Assembly: GCA_963693365.1 (NCBI GenBank)
Contig: CAVNZM010000006.1
Coordinates: forward strand, 2,728,001 to 2,792,000
DNA length: 64,000 nt
Source: Amoebidium appalachense
Taxonomy: Eukaryota > Ichthyosporea
Direction: 5' to 3'
The notes under the pieces are model-generated. The model ran no database searches. It was not told where the DNA came from and saw only the letters and a list, made by a program, of their open reading frames with translations. Of the stretch, positions 13,895-42,317 are shown one piece after another. Numbering within the stretch: the stretch's first letter is position 1; every line of letters begins with the position of its first letter. A program made the translations under genes and the position numbers.

Positions 13895-14279
13895 CGACAA
13901 TTTTACATTTCGCGGTCGCCCGTCACACATTGGAGTATCAGGAGACTACCCGTTCATAACTTCTCATCCAATAGCCAATAGGAAGAGGCCCTCACTCCGC
14001 GACATTACCATATCGGTTATCTTTTCCCGCCACATCCCACACATTCCTAAAACCTCACTCCACTTTGTGCCAATGTACCAAGGCCGTCAAACAACGATAA
14101 TTTTAATTTCGCGGCCGCCCGTGACACATTGGAGTATCAGGAGACTAACCGTTCATAACTTCTCATCCAATAGCCAATAGGAAGAGGCCCTTACTCCGCG
14201 ACATCACCATATTGGGTTATCTTTTCCCGCCACATTCCACACATTCCTAAAACCTCACCCCACTTTGTGCCAAGGCCTT
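13895..14279 (+). repeat. Tandem duplication of about 190 bp, two copies
   Basis: Copy A (about 13895-14088) and copy B (about 14094-14279) share long near-identical blocks. These include CACATTGGAGTATCAGGAGA, an ATCCAATAGCCAATAGG motif with two CCAAT-like boxes, and CACACATTCCTAAAACCTCA. A few substitutions and a small indel separate them, so the duplication is not brand new. Confidence 0.85.
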
Positions 14280-15066
14280 TAAACAGCAAAAGTAAGTCGT
14301 CTTATCCGATCTTATGTTGTGTTTTTGTAAGAAAAGAAAACCAAACTTCATATAGCAAGAGGTAAAGTTGCTTGCATTATGAAAATAACAAGAAAATATT
14401 TGAATTTGGCAGTGAAGTAGTGATTCCAAGCTGCTCCGACCCGAATTTTGTTGGCGCCAATGATTCGCGCATTCCACTGTTGACTCTCCCAAGCTTTGAG
14501 CAGGCAGGCATGCCATTGTACACCATGATGCAGTTGGCGAGTTCAAGTCTGAGTTCATGATCACTGATTGGGCTGGCATAAACGTTGTAGCTGTCATAGG
14601 TGATAGTATGTATACTATATTTATAGTAGTTATGATATTGGTTGGAAAAACATATCATATACATAAGTGTTTTTGACCAAAACATAGCCCCTGTGGCTCA
14701 AGCTCAGACTTGACCTTATAGATCACAAACACAAAGATCATCTCAAGCAGAAATAAAACCTTAACGACACGAGAAAAGGGTCACCTCTGTTAACAAACCT
14801 AACACCATTTGACTTACAAAATGGGTGGTTTTAAAGAGTAGCTTGGCTAGCCCATGCAAAACTTAAAGATCCCCAGGTAGTGACGTAGCTCTACACAAGC
14901 CATCTCCGAATCCAGCATTAGACACACCCACGCAGACGACAGGTACAAGCACACACACGCACACACATACATACACGCACACGCCGTGGTAAAGTCCTGA
15001 ACACACAAGGGCACACACACCCACACACACAAGCGCACACACACCCACACACGCGCGCACACACAC

Positions 15067-15103
<37 letters not shown>

Positions 15104-15136
15104 ATCACACACACACACACACACCACACACACAAT

Positions 15137-16228
15137 ATGGCGTTTCACAAACCCTTTTCAGGGCCCCCACTCTCCACCGAGTCCGACGATAGTCTCTCCG
15201 TTTCTTCCGCCCCTCTAGCCCCCAACCCCCACGCTAAGTCTTCTGTGGCAAGAGCATATGTGTGCCAGTATGCGGGGTGCAACCGCACGTACATCAACGA
15301 ACATTCGAGACGCCAACACTATCGCCGCTCACACCGAACACGCCAGCAAACAGAACCAAACGGGCACGTGCCTGTAGCCCCTACACCCAAGGGGCTGGCA
15401 GCAGGCAAGCACAGAGCACATAGTGAGCCAAATATTGAGGGTCTGGAGGAGAGATTGTGGGGCCCACCCCACACACACACACACACACAACCATACACAC
15501 ACTCGCAATCACACACACCCACACCTACACAACCACACACACACACCCTCTCCTACGGCATTCAACTGCACAGTGATAAACGACGGCCATTTCAGTTCCA
15601 GCGGAGTCTCTCATCACCAAACGTTGGACCGTCCCCGGCTACCCACCCCTACGTTTCACACAGACGCCAACATACCCATGGAAGGTATCACCACCAACCC
15701 GACACTCCTTACGAGGAAGATCCACTGCACACATCCAGGAATATTATGTCTCATCAACACAGTGATATGCACTTTGGGCGTCACACACACACAAGCATGT
15801 TGTTGAAACATGACGACCAACTACCGGAAGATCTGAAGGATCTTCCAGACACGCTGTTTGACTTTCACCCACCCCGGGGGCCACAGTCAACGTTTAGCTT
15901 GGACTCGCTAGTCGGTCAAGGAGAGAGTGTGTGGGATCGTAAGCATAATAGGTATGGTCATGTTGGGTTCGAAAGGATGGGTTCCCGGGGCGATGGAGAG
16001 CAACGGTACACCCCTGTTGAGGAAACCGGCTGGCACAGAGAATATGGAAAGAGAGGGGGCGGTTCGGAAGGGATCAGGCCCGACCCAGATAGACTTTCGG
16101 GTCACCAAGTAGGCCACAGGGCGGAGAACGAAGGAGAGACGTGGATGGAATTGGAGGCGTTCCGAACCGAGTTGGATATTATTCTGGGTGTGGGGAAGGG
16201 CATGGATGCTTCGAAAAAAACACGGTAG
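15137..16228 (+). CDS. C2H2 zinc-finger protein, single exon
   Basis: A 363-aa ORF opening with ATG at 15137, directly after a long CA microsatellite. Residues about 42-67 form one C2H2 finger: C-x4-C-x12-H-x4-H in CQYAGC...H....H. Downstream is a His/Thr-rich stretch (about 112-140) encoded by CA-type repeats read as HTHT. Next come Ser-rich motifs of the RSLSSPN and RAHSEPN type, an acidic [15 protein letters not shown] segment, and a final short acidic/hydrophobic region. One finger suggests nucleic-acid or protein binding; a transcription-related role is inference. It is the only intronless complete host gene seen here, so an upstream exon is possible. Confidence 0.7.
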   Translation: MAFHKPFSGPPLSTESDDSLSVSSAPLAPNPHAKSSVARAYVCQYAGCNRTYINEHSRRQHYRRSHRTRQQTEPNGHVPVAPTPKGLAAGKHRAHSEPNIEGLEERLWGPPHTHTHTQPYTHSQSHTPTPTQPHTHTLSYGIQLHSDKRRPFQFQRSLSSPNVGPSPATHPYVSHRRQHTHGRYHHQPDTPYEEDPLHTSRNIMSHQHSDMHFGRHTHTSMLLKHDDQLPEDLKDLPDTLFDFHPPRGPQSTFSLDSLVGQGESVWDRKHNRYGHVGFERMGSRGDGEQRYTPVEETGWHREYGKRGGGSEGIRPDPDRLSGHQVGHRAENEGETWMELEAFRTELDIILGVGKGMDASKKTR

Positions 16229-16928
16229 ATGAGCGTTGGAAGGTAGGAACACACATATATAGTAGACGAATAGATTTGAGATGCAGTGAGAAAACGAAAT
16301 GAACGAAAGTTTTTGCTTTGCGAATAAGCTGCCCACTCTTTTATAACAACCAGAAACCACAGCTGTGCGGTTTTTTGATCCCAAGAGGTAGAGTATCAAT
16401 GATCACAATCGGGAGAATTTACGAGCAACTGGATGAATCTAACAGCGCTTATAGATGTAAAAAAGCATTCTCTAGTATATCAATATTAGTCTTCTATTTG
16501 TGGCATGAAACCTTGGCTGGTAAGAATGTAAGTAGTTTTGTGTATGTCTTCTACGTGAAATGTGAATATTGCACATCAACTTTGTTATCCAAATCGTCTA
16601 TCACCCTGACTCTCCAAATCGCTGCATATCCCATGTATCAAGATTGTAGCAAAATCCCACATAATATCCCTCCTGTCAATACAACTCCGTCAAGCCAGGT
16701 ATATCCAAAGCTAAGAAACAGTGTCCCTGTGTATGTTTGTCATTTACCCCTCTTCCCCCCTCCCCCCCCTCTTCCCCCCCCCCGCCCCACACACACACAT
16801 CACCCACTTCGCTTCACTATTCTTTGCTTCGAAGGAACGGAAAGAAAGCAAAAAGAGAACGAAGAAGGAAAAAAGCTGTGTGTGCGCAGGGGGGGGGGGG
16901 GGGAGGGGAGGGAGGGGGGGGAGGAAGA

Positions 16929-16962
<34 letters not shown>

Positions 16963-16989
16963 AGCACACAAGCATATGCTTTCGAGCAC

Positions 16990-17020
<31 letters not shown>

Positions 17021-17023
17021 TAT

Positions 17024-17062
<39 letters not shown>

Positions 17063-17285
17063 GTTTCACACGCTTCGATACGTATTTACTAGTGGAACCA
17101 TTTACCAGCAGCTAATTCAGTAAGACAGCTTGCATGGCAAACCATCATAAAAGTATGTTCAGCAGGTATTAGTGGTGTGGTGGGAATTTCTTTCTTTGAA
17201 ATTGTTGCTTACTTTTTTCTTTTGTTTCATGTTGAAAAGGAAAAGGGGTAAGCGAACGGATGAGAGGAGACCAGAGGAGGGTGGT

Positions 17286-17286
<1 letters not shown>

Positions 17287-17362
<76 letters not shown>
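17287..17362. repeat. Poly-T to poly-G junction tract
   Basis: About 46 T pass directly into about 30 G, followed after a short break by a second G run (about 17381-17412). Confidence 0.95.
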
Positions 17363-17363
<1 letters not shown>

Positions 17364-17379
17364 GAACGAGAGAAAAGGT

Positions 17380-17412
<33 letters not shown>

Positions 17413-17885
17413 CTACCAGTGGGGAAAAGATTTCATAGGACGCACAATTTGAGTAGCAGTGCGCAGCCGAGCAATATTGCAATTGGAAAGCCACGGGTGA
17501 ATGCATTTTGATAACTAGCGTGTGTATTGGGAATTCGTGAGATATACACATCATGATCCACACTATCTATAACACCATAATTGCCGATCCCCCTCCCCCT
17601 TCTCCCCCCCCCCCCCCCCCCCCCCCCCAACCCTGCTCCCCTCCTCCTCTTCCCCCTTCCTCCCAAAGCAAACCAGACGGGCTGCACCCACAAGTGAGAG
17701 GTTTTGAATTGAAATTTAGACCCAAGATTTTTTCGACAGAAAGAACCCCCCTAGTTTTCTCTCCAGACCGCCTGCACGATTGACATTGTTTTACCTCTAA
17801 GTTTTGTGTTTTTGTCTTCATGGATTGTCTTTGCTTCGTATTCCAACTTGTGTCATTACCCTTCTTTGCTCCTTCCCCCCCCCCC

Positions 17886-17916
<31 letters not shown>

Positions 17917-18056
17917 ACACGTGCGCGCAACCACACACATCACACTATCCCCCCCATCTCCTTCCCCCTCCCCCGCATGTGCTTTGGGGAAAAAAAAAAA
18001 GAATGGGGTATATTTTCGTTATGGGTGTTTTTAGCCTGCAAGAGGTAAAGGATATT

Positions 18057-18070
<14 letters not shown>

Positions 18071-18117
<47 letters not shown>
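18071..18117. repeat. Poly-G tract
   Basis: A GT run merges into about 47 G. No gene context was seen. Confidence 0.95.
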
Positions 18118-18118
<1 letters not shown>

Positions 18119-19138
18119 GACCCACCTTCCCACCCACGCACGCACCCACCCACCCACCCACACGCACCCACCCCACCCCCCTCATGTATCATGGCAATAA
18201 TATACAAAAACTTCCCCTGCAAAGCAGTCACCAAGAAATCTTAAAAGGCGGAGAATCTTAATGACGGGCTTTATCAGCCTGTATTCATGGTTGAAATTTC
18301 GTATTTGGTATATCGCGTTGGATATCCGGTCAAGCTATCTCAGCGACTGCCTCGTTGTGTCTATGGCCACTGTACTATATGTCCGTTCTTGGCCCTAGGC
18401 CTGTACATGTGTGATGCCCCGATCTATATAGATTATTTTCTTTAAAAAAAAAAAAAAGAAAGAAAAGGAACTTAAGGTCTAGCCTCCCTAGCCACGGTCT
18501 TTGGGTGGCTACCTGTCCCGAGACCTACATAGATATATACCCATAGGCTATGTACGTTACAGAATGTTGCATGTGCTGTCAGACAAACATGAAAGTACGA
18601 TCGGGGTTTACACAATCATAAATAGCTGTGTTTGTGGGGTTTGGTTTTATAGGTAGAAGTATGCTTGGAAGACCTAAAACAACTAAAAAGTAGGATTATC
18701 GATATATCGCCATTGCGAAAAATTGTAAAGACCAATCATTCGCGCGTGATCGTACCGAATAACCAAGTATAGAAATTTGGGGAGGAAATTTTGGCACGCA
18801 AGAAAAATGTTTTTTATGAAAAAACTAAAAAGGTAGGAATAGGGGAATTTGTAAGAGTGGGTCTTGTTACTTAAATTCACATAGCTAGCCCATGAGGGGG
18901 GTCTAACGTGGCGTGGTGGTGTCGAGAGGTTGAGGTGGTAGGGTGCACATTGTATCCCATATGCATGCCGTGCAGGTTTTAAAATGACTGCTATAGATCA
19001 CCTTTTTAATGCTGCACAGTATGATCACGGTGATAGGGTGTCTTAACTTTCTCACAGTAGGCCTAGCTATCATTGCTAGCCTCTGCTTATTCACAATCTG
19101 AGTACTAGGTGGAATGTCTTATGATGGCTTTGCTTACC

Positions 19139-19260
19139 GTGCACAAATGTCGCTAGCTGCATTTGATTGGCTGCGCTGGAAAACGCAGTAGGCCGTCAGG
19201 TGAGGCTGGGGCCCAGACAGTGTCCGTAGCAATAGATAGCGTGTAATCCCCCTATATGCA
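19139..19260 (-). repeat. Dispersed repeat, arm 2 (inverted)
   Basis: The reverse complement matches 12364-12487, including the shared core. The two arms are about 6.7 kb apart. Confidence 0.75.
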
Positions 19261-19428
19261 TTGTGGTGGTGGCTGCTGTGTGTCGTGTCTGTACATGTGG
19301 TGTGGGTTGTAGTCGTTGCTAAGTATATACATGGTGTGTGCACATGTGTCTACGTTTTATTAGCAGGCTGGCTTGGGGTATGTGTGTGTGTGTGTGTGAC
19401 GTGTGTGTGTGTGTGTGTGCGTGTGTGC

Positions 19429-19459
<31 letters not shown>

Positions 19460-19526
19460 GAGGAGGAGGTGGTGGTGGTTGTGTTGGTAGGGTGGAGAGG
19501 CGGCGGGGGGGGGGGGGGGGGGGGGG

Positions 19527-19567
<41 letters not shown>

Positions 19568-19959
19568 GGGAGAGGAGGGGGGGAAGGGGGGGAAGGGGGG
19601 AGAATGCAAGAGTAAATCACACACAACTGCAGGAGTATGTAACACCGCATGGCCCACCTCCAGGAAGAAGGAAGGAAGGACGGAGGGAAAGAGGAAAAGC
19701 CGGGTTATACTTGTACACAATAACCTTAAGTGTGTGTTTGCTACCATCCTACTACCTTGCTTGGACTCTCGCATTATGACACAAACAGAGAGAAAGAGCG
19801 CTATAGAGCTAAAAAACTTGGAAATACATCAAATGTCTACGCACAGCGAGGCCCTAAGATATGCGAAACACACGCACCATGGCACCCACACACCCGGTCC
19901 CACACATGCACACACACACAGAGAGAGAGAGAGAGGGGGGGGGGGGGGGGGGGGGGGGG

Positions 19960-19996
<37 letters not shown>

Positions 19997-20083
19997 TGCC
20001 AGTGATTAGATAGCACGAGGGAGCTCGAGAGAAGCACACCACAAAACCACAGTGACCCTGTGTCGGAGGGCCGGGAGAGAGAT

Positions 20084-20129
<46 letters not shown>

Positions 20130-20796
20130 GCAGAAAGAGACACGCAAAACACACAGCGAACGAGGCAAGCCAGAACACATTAAGATTTTTAGAGAAACAT
20201 GCAAGACGCACACACATACACAAGGAAAGAGAAACAAAAACACACACATAGAAACACGATAGGGAAAACACTCACTCCACACAAAGAGAGACACGCAAGA
20301 TGCATTGCATGGCACGGCTTCACGTGAGTATGATCATAGGTCTATTTCTAGCGTCCGTGGGGCTGCATGTGGTCAAACGATCAGTCGGTGTGTGCCTTAT
20401 ACATGCTCCAAGATCACAGACCCGGATACATATATAAATACAATTAAAAACTAAAACACTATGTCGAAATGCTACAGAAAAGCTATGTGGAAAGAAACAA
20501 AATCAATACATAACCGTTGATATATATCTTGCAGCCACAGAATACAGGCAGAAGATACGGCATTCGACCATGACTGAGTGTGAAATAAGACAAATGGTCA
20601 GAAAATAGATACACATTCCTTCAAAAGCGCGTTTGGCAATGAACTCACCTGAATATGTTCAGGGCACAAGATAACTGATTGTACATACATTGTGTAAATT
20701 TCCCAACAAAAACCCCGTTTCTGTACTTGGATACTTGGATTTCGGCCCAGAACTTCACTCTAACCCCTACATGCATGGGTGAGGGGGGTTTATGCC

Positions 20797-33420
<12,624 letters not shown>

Positions 33421-34314
33421 TTTCGACACTTTTCTACGTCCTGAAACTGGACGTTTTCTCCTTAGATTATAAGGAAAATGAACTGTCGCCCCAAACACGG
33501 TGCATAGGGGCCGATTCTGGTGGAATAGGCACGCGTCCAGTGATGAAATAGTCCCCAGCAACTGAGGTTGGAGGTGCGCCCTCCACGAGTAATATAGCTG
33601 CTACGGTCCCCCCTGAGACACGGCATCTTGTGTGCGTGATTTTAGACCAAGCAAAGAAAGCGTAGAAATACGGTAGAATAATGTGTCTACTCGTGCAGGA
33701 TCTTGTGGTGTGTACACTGTCTGGGACTCTGAGAAAGTGAATTAAAGCAGGGCAAAATAGCACTAGCTAGCGTTTAAATACATGAGTTTTGGTAATAGGA
33801 ACACGAAGATAAGTAGGGCTTATATAAGTTTAATTCTCTATTTGATAGAGTGGATTATGCAGCCGAGCATTAAAGTGGTAGGAATTGTGTAGCTCTGTTC
33901 TGCCAATCATGTTTGGCCTGGTAAAAAAGCTATGTACGCTCCGACCCTGAGCCCAGCACTGGCCGAGCGTTCTACATAGATGCATACCAGGCACTGGTCA
34001 AAATTGTATGTCATAAAGACAGTGACCAGACAATAAAACGGAAAGTGTATATATTATACAATAACATATATAAATTCTAGGTGAAGAACAGTTTATCAGT
34101 CTTATCAAAACATATCTCCAGAACCTGGCGCCGCCGCCGCCCACTGCAGGAGTTCGAAGCATTGGTTTGTGTAGCCAATCAGTGCAGTGGAAGGGCTACC
34201 ATAAAGGGTATCTAGGAAGCAGCTGTTCTACCCCTTAGATGAAACCCCTTCGCAAAAATTCCAAATTTAACTGTTTTCATTGATTCAAGTTCAACATTGT
34301 GCAACCTATTGGGG

Positions 34315-34369
<55 letters not shown>

Positions 34370-35273
34370 GTGCTCTACAGATTCTACAAGTTATCTATTT
34401 TTTACGTATAATTGGAAACCCTACCACTGTACCTTACTGCAATGGCAGATTTGAATTTTTTTTAACTTTCACGATGAATATGCAGCTAATTTTTTTAAAA
34501 GGATTACATAGATTCGTTCCAACGTTATTGGCCGGCCCCATTTTCGGGTATTAAGGGCACCTTAGTGAATTTTACCAGACCCCCCCCCTAATAACAGTAC
34601 CATTGGCGTGAAGTTGCTCCCCGCAAGATCTAGTGTAGGGAGAACAGGGTTTTAATGCGGCCCAGGCTCCGGGCCGTACCGGCTTCGACATCAACCGTGC
34701 CCGGGCGGGTCACTGACGGTGCCCAACCAAGTGAAAACTAACATATAGTAGCGCTTTATGCATATTTTTTGGAGGTAGGTATCACTCTTTAACCCCCGTT
34801 TTTATGCGCCTAGCCACCCGGTTGCTGAGTTAGTATTTGCTTTGTGTGAAACAATAAGTGCAAAACCCTTTTGGATGTGTGCTATCTCAAACGTAGAAAG
34901 CACGCCATCCGACTGACGGTCCACCCAGTCCACCCACCGGAAATTACGTAATTTCTACCTGTTCTTGCATCATGGGTGGCGGGGCCCGAATTTTGAGGGC
35001 CTGAGGCACTTTAGTGCTGATGGTCATATGCATGTGCATGGTGACAGACAGTCATATTATTATTGGTATCCCAAAGCATTGCATATACTCGATTCCCAAA
35101 AAAAATTACTATTGGAATCACATAGGCCGAATAGAGCTGGCTGGCTAATTATAATAAGAATGGGGTTTACGCACAATTTATGAATAAAAGCTTCAAGTGA
35201 CCAGGGGGTGTGGGCAAGGGGACACCTGCCGGGTGTGTGTGTGTGTGACTTGTGTGTGTGTGTGACGTGTGTG

Positions 35274-35333
<60 letters not shown>

Positions 35334-35387
35334 ACGTGGGGCCCCCCGGGGGGGGGGAGGAGGGGGAGGGGGGGGGAGGGGGAGGGG

Positions 35388-35419
<32 letters not shown>

Positions 35420-36088
35420 AGGGGGGCGGGGGCAATCATTGGTTGCTCCACTTAAGTACAGGCCCACTAGCTTATATTTACTTTGTGGAATTGATCGCTG
35501 CCCAGCTGCACTAAATGGTATGTGATTTATTTCAGTAAAGCTTGAGCAGAAGTGGAATATCCTGAACACTAAATTCCCAAATGTATCACTATATCCAGTG
35601 ACTGTCTGATGAATATCAAAGCATCTAATTAATAATGTACATCCAACATATCTGCATGCCGCACCAGCCTATATATTATTATTAATGTTCAAAAAGAATC
35701 CGCTCACACATGTGAAGTGACTGTTTTCTAGTCGGATTTACAGGCTGCGGCTACATATACAGTGCGCCAGAATTATATACTTCTCCACGTGCATGGTTGT
35801 TGAAATTACACATACCTGTAAACAACTGTTAGGACGGTACCAAAAAAAGGGTGGTCGCGATGGCATAGGTGCCGTGTGTGTTGCGTGGTGGTGATGGTTG
35901 GGAGAGGGGTGCAGGGTGAGGATGGATGGGGTGGCTGACTTTATGGTTGTGGTGATGGTGGTGCTGGTGGTGTGTGTGTGGGGGGGGTGGGTGTGTGGTG
36001 GAGGGGGGGAGGGGGGGGGAGGGGGGGACACGAGCAAAATAAAAAACAGCAAGGAAAAGAACCTAAAGGGAAAGGGGGCTGTTTGCAG
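33421..36088. other. Intergenic between GDH and the PSI-domain gene
   Basis: Upstream of GDH, read leftward, and downstream of the PSI gene. The first 140 bp may be coding if the upstream GDH start is used. It contains a 52-bp poly-G (34316-34367), a GT run (about 35276-35332) followed by G-rich DNA to 35425, and otherwise moderate-complexity sequence with no recognised gene or RNA. Confidence 0.55.
34316..34367. repeat. Poly-G tract
   Basis: About 52 uninterrupted G in intergenic DNA. Confidence 0.95.
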
Positions 36089-40103
<4,015 letters not shown>

Positions 40104-40127
40104 CTTCTTTTTGACCTTGCACCCCAA

Positions 40128-40522
40128 AATTACCGTTTTCTAGTATACAAAAGAGGATACTACACTCTCGAATGCTGAACTTCTTTAACGCTTTGTGTGA
40201 AAACACGACGTGTTACCGAATTATTCCTTTTGCCTTTCGGAAAGCCTAAAAGGGAATTCGTCGGATTGCGGGAAAAGCCAGGTGATCTAGGGGGATTGAT
40301 GGTGCGGATTTACCTAATCAAATAAATCTATTTATAGATAAATATGGTAGCTCATTTTTAACTATATTAAGATATATTAAGAGTCTTCCTATTGGCATAA
40401 TCATCAAAGACGATTATGCAACTGGCTCACTGACAGTACACACCCCTGGACCAGGCTGTGTGTTTTCTCTGCTTTCTGTGTTAGCACTTCGCAGGTGTGT
40501 TAGGTGCACAAGGGTGTTTCAT
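40128..40522. other. Short intergenic between PSI gene and transposon
   Basis: About 400 bp, AT-rich in the middle (40310-40390). It should contain the PSI gene promoter, reading left. No clear TATA box or other element could be assigned. Confidence 0.5.
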
Positions 40523-40577
40523 TAAGGGATACGGGATCGGCGATTTTGAGTGGTCCCCGATTTCTTTCTGGCGCCGC
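40523..40577 (+). repeat. Left terminal and subterminal inverted repeat
   Basis: A 17-bp outer block (40523-40539) and a 14-bp inner block (40564-40577), each perfectly matched in inverse orientation at the right end. Confidence 0.85.
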
Positions 40578-40723
40578 CTTTTTTCCCCCTGATTACGTAA
40601 CGCGTTGCTACGGCACCCACGCCGTACAACGATTTTTGTGTTCGCACGTTAACGCAGAGGGCGCACAACCCGAAAGAATTTTTTTCATGAAAAGAAACTA
40701 CTTTGAATACATGCACTTTTACC

Positions 40724-41430
40724 ATGGGTGTGCAGGGCTTGCTCCCAGCACTCGGCATTAGTGCCGAAAAAGCCACAGATGTTACTGCAGAGTTGCAACG
40801 TGGGGTAGTTGCTTTTGACGGGATGGTGCAGGTCCACAAGTCCTTTTCAGTTTTCGCTGACACAGTAGCCAAACAGCAAATGGATGACAAAAAAGTCACA
40901 GACGACACATATGCAGCTATTGCAAATCACTTTATGTCCAAAGTTAATACGTATAGGCTAGCAGGGGTCCAGCCACACTATGTGTTTGATGGGCGCAGAT
41001 TGAAAGAGGGAAAACTAGTTGATAACGACCGTGCAGAAAAGGTGGTCAAAGCCCGCCAAGAAATAGCCACAAAAAGAGAGAAACAGGAGGAGGTAACTAA
41101 AAACAAATGGAGAAGCGCTGCAGAGTTAGATAACAGAGTTTTACATGCAATCATCCTTAGACTGAAAGATGAGAATGTCGATTACACAGTAGCTCCATAC
41201 GAAGCAGACCCCCAGCTTGCCTATATGGCACGTACCGGTTTGGCACACACTGTTGTCACTGAGGATGCCGACCTTCTTCTGTATAACATCCCGCGGGTTG
41301 TATACAAACTGCGCATTGCGGATGCGGCGGTCATCCCTGGGACCGCTAATGCGGTGCGCATTCCCAAACTGTACGGAGTGATTGTAACCCCCGCCGATGT
41401 TTTTACCAGAAGCACAAAGTACAACATAAT

Positions 41431-41501
<71 letters not shown>

Positions 41502-41515
41502 CAGTAATCTTCTGA
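40724..41515 (+). CDS. XPG/FEN1/EXO1-family 5' nuclease, transposon-borne, C-terminus lost or interrupted
   Basis: Structure-specific 5' nucleases cut flaps and gapped DNA with two metal ions. The start taken is MGVQGLLPAL at 40724 (CCATGG context) because this family uses a Met-Gly start; an in-frame ATG at 40703 is less likely. Metal ligands in family order: D32 (AFDG), D89 (VFDG), E160 and D162 (APYEADPQLAY), D181 and D183 (TEDADLLLY). Similarity to EXO1 continues through DVFTRSTKYNIMCV (about residue 238). There the frame enters (GT)n(G)n at 41431-41500 and stops at 41513. The last conserved Asp motif (GCDY in EXO1) and the helix-hairpin-helix region are absent. Either a microsatellite truncated the gene, or the GT run is the donor of an intron whose next exon I could not find. 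It has no intron in about 720 bp, unlike the intron-rich host genes. Confidence 0.85.
41431..41500. repeat. GT then 56-G tract ending the nuclease homology
   Basis: Seven GT units pass into 56 G exactly where similarity to the EXO1 family stops. Confidence 0.95.

Positions 41516-42317
<802 letters not shown>

Larger units (their letters stand above)
9283..15136. other. Intergenic between kinase and C2H2 gene
   Basis: Holds one intact copy of an intron-type dispersed repeat (10133-10259) and a related fragment near 10440-10500. Also a GT/poly-G block (10975-11100), one arm of a dispersed repeat (12364-12487), a tandem duplication (13895-14279), and CA runs just before the next gene. AATAAA occurs at about 13338. 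The stretch 12500-13440 has moderate complexity and could be the tail of an unrecognised element. No protein family was recognised. Confidence 0.55.
16229..20796. other. Intergenic, low-complexity; no gene recognised
   Basis: Dominated by C and G runs, CA runs (16990-17060), a T46-G30 junction (17287-17362), poly-G at 18071-18117, GA/G blocks near 19500-19600 and 19920-20000, and CA at 20090-20126. Positions 18240-18900 and 20300-20780 are AT-richer and more ordinary, but hold no recognisable ORF. It also holds the inverted dispersed-repeat arm at 19139-19260. The 3' untranslated region of the GDH gene (minus strand) should lie just below 20797. Confidence 0.6.

Noticed and set aside
16318-17115. 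265-aa plus-strand ORF
   Set aside because: Its second half is G-run and CA-run translation; the first half has no domain and no supporting splice or conservation signal.
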